Positions 5,728-6,338 of a stretch of DNA of 6,338 bases are shown in pieces. Below the pieces are notes generated by a model that did not search any database, had not been told where the DNA came from, and worked only from the letters and a program-made list of their open reading frames with translations. A program made the position numbers and the translations under genes. Within the stretch, counting starts at the first letter, position 1, and each line of letters starts with the position of its first letter. The DNA comes from an uncultured Clostridia bacterium (GTDB taxonomy: Bacteria; Bacillota; Clostridia; Oscillospirales; Ruminococcaceae). The stretch spans positions 1 to 6,338 of the forward strand of contig CAMGJS010000057.1 in assembly GCA_946056455.1 (NCBI GenBank), written 5' to 3'.

Positions 5728-6000
5728 ATGAAAAACTTTTTGGGACTTGCAATTTTCGGTCTTGTTGCCGCAGGTATAGGCGCTGCCGCTACGGTTTTCG
5801 CCATTAAAAAGCGTGAGGAGCTTGACGCTTACGACGATTTTGACGACGAATTCTGCGACGATTGCGATTGCAACTGCGAAGAATGTGCCGCTTGTGAGGA
5901 CATTGTTGTTGACGGCGATGATGTTTCCGAGGAAGAAGCTCTTGACGCTGTTGAAGAAGATACAGACGACCTTGCAAAAGAGGACGGCTCTGATTTCTAA
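5728..6000 (+). CDS. 90-residue membrane-anchored protein with acidic six-cysteine tail
   Basis: The ATG is preceded by AGGAGG (5713-5718), nine bases away. Residues 4-26 form one hydrophobic Gly/Ala-rich helix, followed by KKRE, which suggests the tail lies on the cytoplasmic side by the positive-inside rule. From residue 30 to 90, 30 of 61 residues are Asp or Glu. Six cysteines fall at 43, 46, 48, 50, 53 and 56 (CxxCxCxCxxCxxC), followed by a purely acidic stretch ending KEDGSDF. The Cys cluster plus negative charge suggests metal binding, but no known metal-site family is recognised. Small clostridial membrane proteins with acidic tails are common; the cysteine cluster is the distinctive part. 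It has its own promoter and terminator, so it is a single-gene unit. The function is unknown. Confidence 0.88.
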   Translation: MKNFLGLAIFGLVAAGIGAAATVFAIKKREELDAYDDFDDEFCDDCDCNCEECAACEDIVVDGDDVSEEEALDAVEEDTDDLAKEDGSDF

Positions 6001-6080
6001 TCAAAACAAAAAGCAAAATTCCCCGAAGGTATCTTCGGGGAATTTTTTTGCCCATTTAAGTGCGTTTTGATTTTTCTCAT
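5997..6080 (-). CDS. 27-codon ORF downstream of the operator-type promoter (doubtful)
   Basis: On the minus strand ATG at 6080 follows AAAGGA (6091-6086) by five bases and reads MRKIKTHLNGQKNSPK, stopping with TAG at 5999-5997. The second half is coded by the terminator hairpin of the opposite gene, so it is unlikely to be selected as protein. It could be a short regulatory peptide, the surviving 5' end of a deleted gene, or chance. It is listed because a strong promoter and a plausible ribosome-binding site precede it. Confidence 0.2.
   Translation of the reverse strand: MRKIKTHLNGQKNSPKIPSGNFAFCFD
6015..6049 (+). terminator. Rho-independent terminator after the acidic Cys-rich gene
   Basis: AAAATTCCCCGAAG (6015-6028) pairs perfectly with CTTCGGGGAATTTT (6033-6046) around the loop GTAT, and seven Ts span 6043-6049. 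It lies 14 bases after the stop codon. On the opposite strand the hairpin is followed by TTTT, GC, TTTTT, so it may also end leftward transcripts. Confidence 0.95.
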
Positions 6081-6110
6081 TTTCTTCCTTTAAGTTATCA
6101 TTATCCTGTC

Positions 6111-6156
6111 CTTGACAATATTATAACTAACTATTGTTAGTTAGTCAAGTTTTTTT
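6111..6156 (+). terminator. Possible second hairpin plus T-run on the plus strand
   Basis: CTTGAC (6111-6116) and TAACTAAC (6124-6131) can pair with GTTAGTTA (6136-6143) and GTCAAG (6144-6149), leaving a seven-base bulge, followed by seven Ts (6150-6156). It could be a backup terminator protecting the tRNA promoter from readthrough. The same bases are better explained as a promoter/operator on the other strand; both uses are possible. Confidence 0.35.
6120..6148 (-). promoter_or_regulatory. Consensus promoter with palindromic operator in the spacer
   Basis: On the minus strand TTGACT (6148-6143) and TATAAT (6125-6120) are 17 bases apart. The spacer and the inner edge of the -35 are occupied by an inverted repeat, ACTAACTA (6126-6133) and TAGTTAGT (6138-6145), with the four-base centre TTGT. 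A palindrome between -35 and -10 is the usual layout for TetR- or MarR-family repressor control. Transcription would start near 6113 and run left. No regulator gene is in the window. Confidence 0.7.
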
Positions 6157-6222
6157 ATAAAATTTATTCAGAATGTCTTATTTTGAGAAAAAGCGAAAGG
6201 ATAATTTATAAAAAATTTCCGC

Positions 6223-6251
6223 TTGACAAAATTCTTGCCTTATATTATAAT
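6223..6251 (+). promoter_or_regulatory. Sigma-A promoter of tRNA-Pro
   Basis: TTGACA (6223-6228) and TATAAT (6246-6251) match the consensus fully with 17 bases between them. Transcription would begin near 6258, about 26 bases before the mature tRNA 5' end, as expected for a strong stable-RNA promoter. Confidence 0.92.
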
Positions 6252-6283
6252 GTAATAGCTGTCTTATTAAGGGTATCGCTCAT

Positions 6284-6338
6284 CGGGGCGTAACTCAGTT
6301 TGGTAGAGTGCTTGGTTTGGGACCAAGATGCCGCAGGT
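6284..6338 (+). tRNA. tRNA-Pro (anticodon TGG), cut by the right edge
   Basis: The 5' acceptor strand is CGGGGCG (6284-6290). The D stem is ACTC (6293-6296) with GAGT (6306-6309) around a loop with GG. The anticodon stem CTTGG (6311-6315) pairs with CCAAG (6323-6327), and the loop TTTGGGA (6316-6322) carries TGG at 6318-6320, which reads proline codons CCN. The T stem begins GCAGG (6333-6337). The T loop and 3' acceptor lie beyond the window. C at position 1 is unusual for most tRNAs but typical for bacterial tRNA-Pro. Confidence 0.95.

Noticed and set aside
5804..5970. Simple-sequence repeat or satellite in the GAC/GAA-rich stretch
   Set aside because: The bases are not periodic beyond codon usage for Asp, Glu and Cys; it is coding sequence of the acidic protein.
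5804..6055. Minus-strand 83-codon Arg-rich ORF lying below the operator-type promoter
   Set aside because: It is antisense to the acidic gene and its Arg/Gln richness is simply the mirror of Asp/Glu/Cys codons. Its ATG at 6055 has no Shine-Dalgarno and the frame passes through the terminator hairpin.
6135..6140. Plus-strand promoter from TTGACA at 6112-6117 with a -10 at 6135-6140
   Set aside because: The candidate -10 is TGTTAG, matching only three of six positions. The minus-strand reading of the same region is far better.
6157..6222. Possible gene or regulatory RNA in the AT-rich gap before the tRNA promoter
   Set aside because: No start with a ribosome-binding site, no stable hairpin and no conserved RNA motif could be seen; it appears to be plain intergenic DNA.

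Overview
The window looks like a chromosomal stretch of a low-to-moderate-GC Gram-positive of class Clostridia, possibly a gut Oscillospirales relative. The reasons are strong GGAGG-type Shine-Dalgarno sites, sigma-A promoters with 17-bp spacers, TTG/GTG starts, a lipoprotein foldase of PrsA/SurA type, an SH3b-tailed cell-wall amidase, and an RsmE protein with Firmicute-like layout. The taxonomic call is inference from style; no marker gene fixes it.

Layout. Positions 1-1169 (+) hold the end of a hydrophobic gene, a 45-residue single-span membrane protein, and an orphan PstS-like phosphate-binding-family protein with an N-terminal membrane anchor. A near-perfect bidirectional terminator (1172-1205) separates it from a convergent minus-strand group. 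In transcription order that group runs from 4781 down to 1206: a GT-C-like polytopic membrane protein broken by one in-frame amber codon, a PrsA/SurA-like lipoprotein with its own consensus promoter, and an N-acetylmuramoyl-L-alanine amidase whose Shine-Dalgarno lies inside a hairpin. These three point to envelope work: polymer or lipid glycosylation, extracytoplasmic folding, and peptidoglycan cleavage.

At 4782-4912 two strong promoters face away from each other, one for the broken membrane protein and one for rsmE (16S rRNA m3U1498 methyltransferase, TTG start). Next comes a 90-residue membrane-anchored protein with an extremely acidic, six-cysteine tail. It has its own extended -10 promoter and a strong terminator.

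The right end (6047-6283) has no convincing protein gene. It does hold a consensus minus-strand promoter whose spacer is filled by a palindrome, an architecture typical of TetR/MarR-type operators, yet only a 27-codon ORF and a terminator lie downstream of it. A tRNA-Pro(TGG) with its own promoter runs off the right edge.

No mobile element, CRISPR array or riboswitch was recognised. The points most worth a second look are the amber-split gene, the operator-promoter with no gene, the acidic cysteine-rich microprotein, and the hairpin over the amidase ribosome-binding site.
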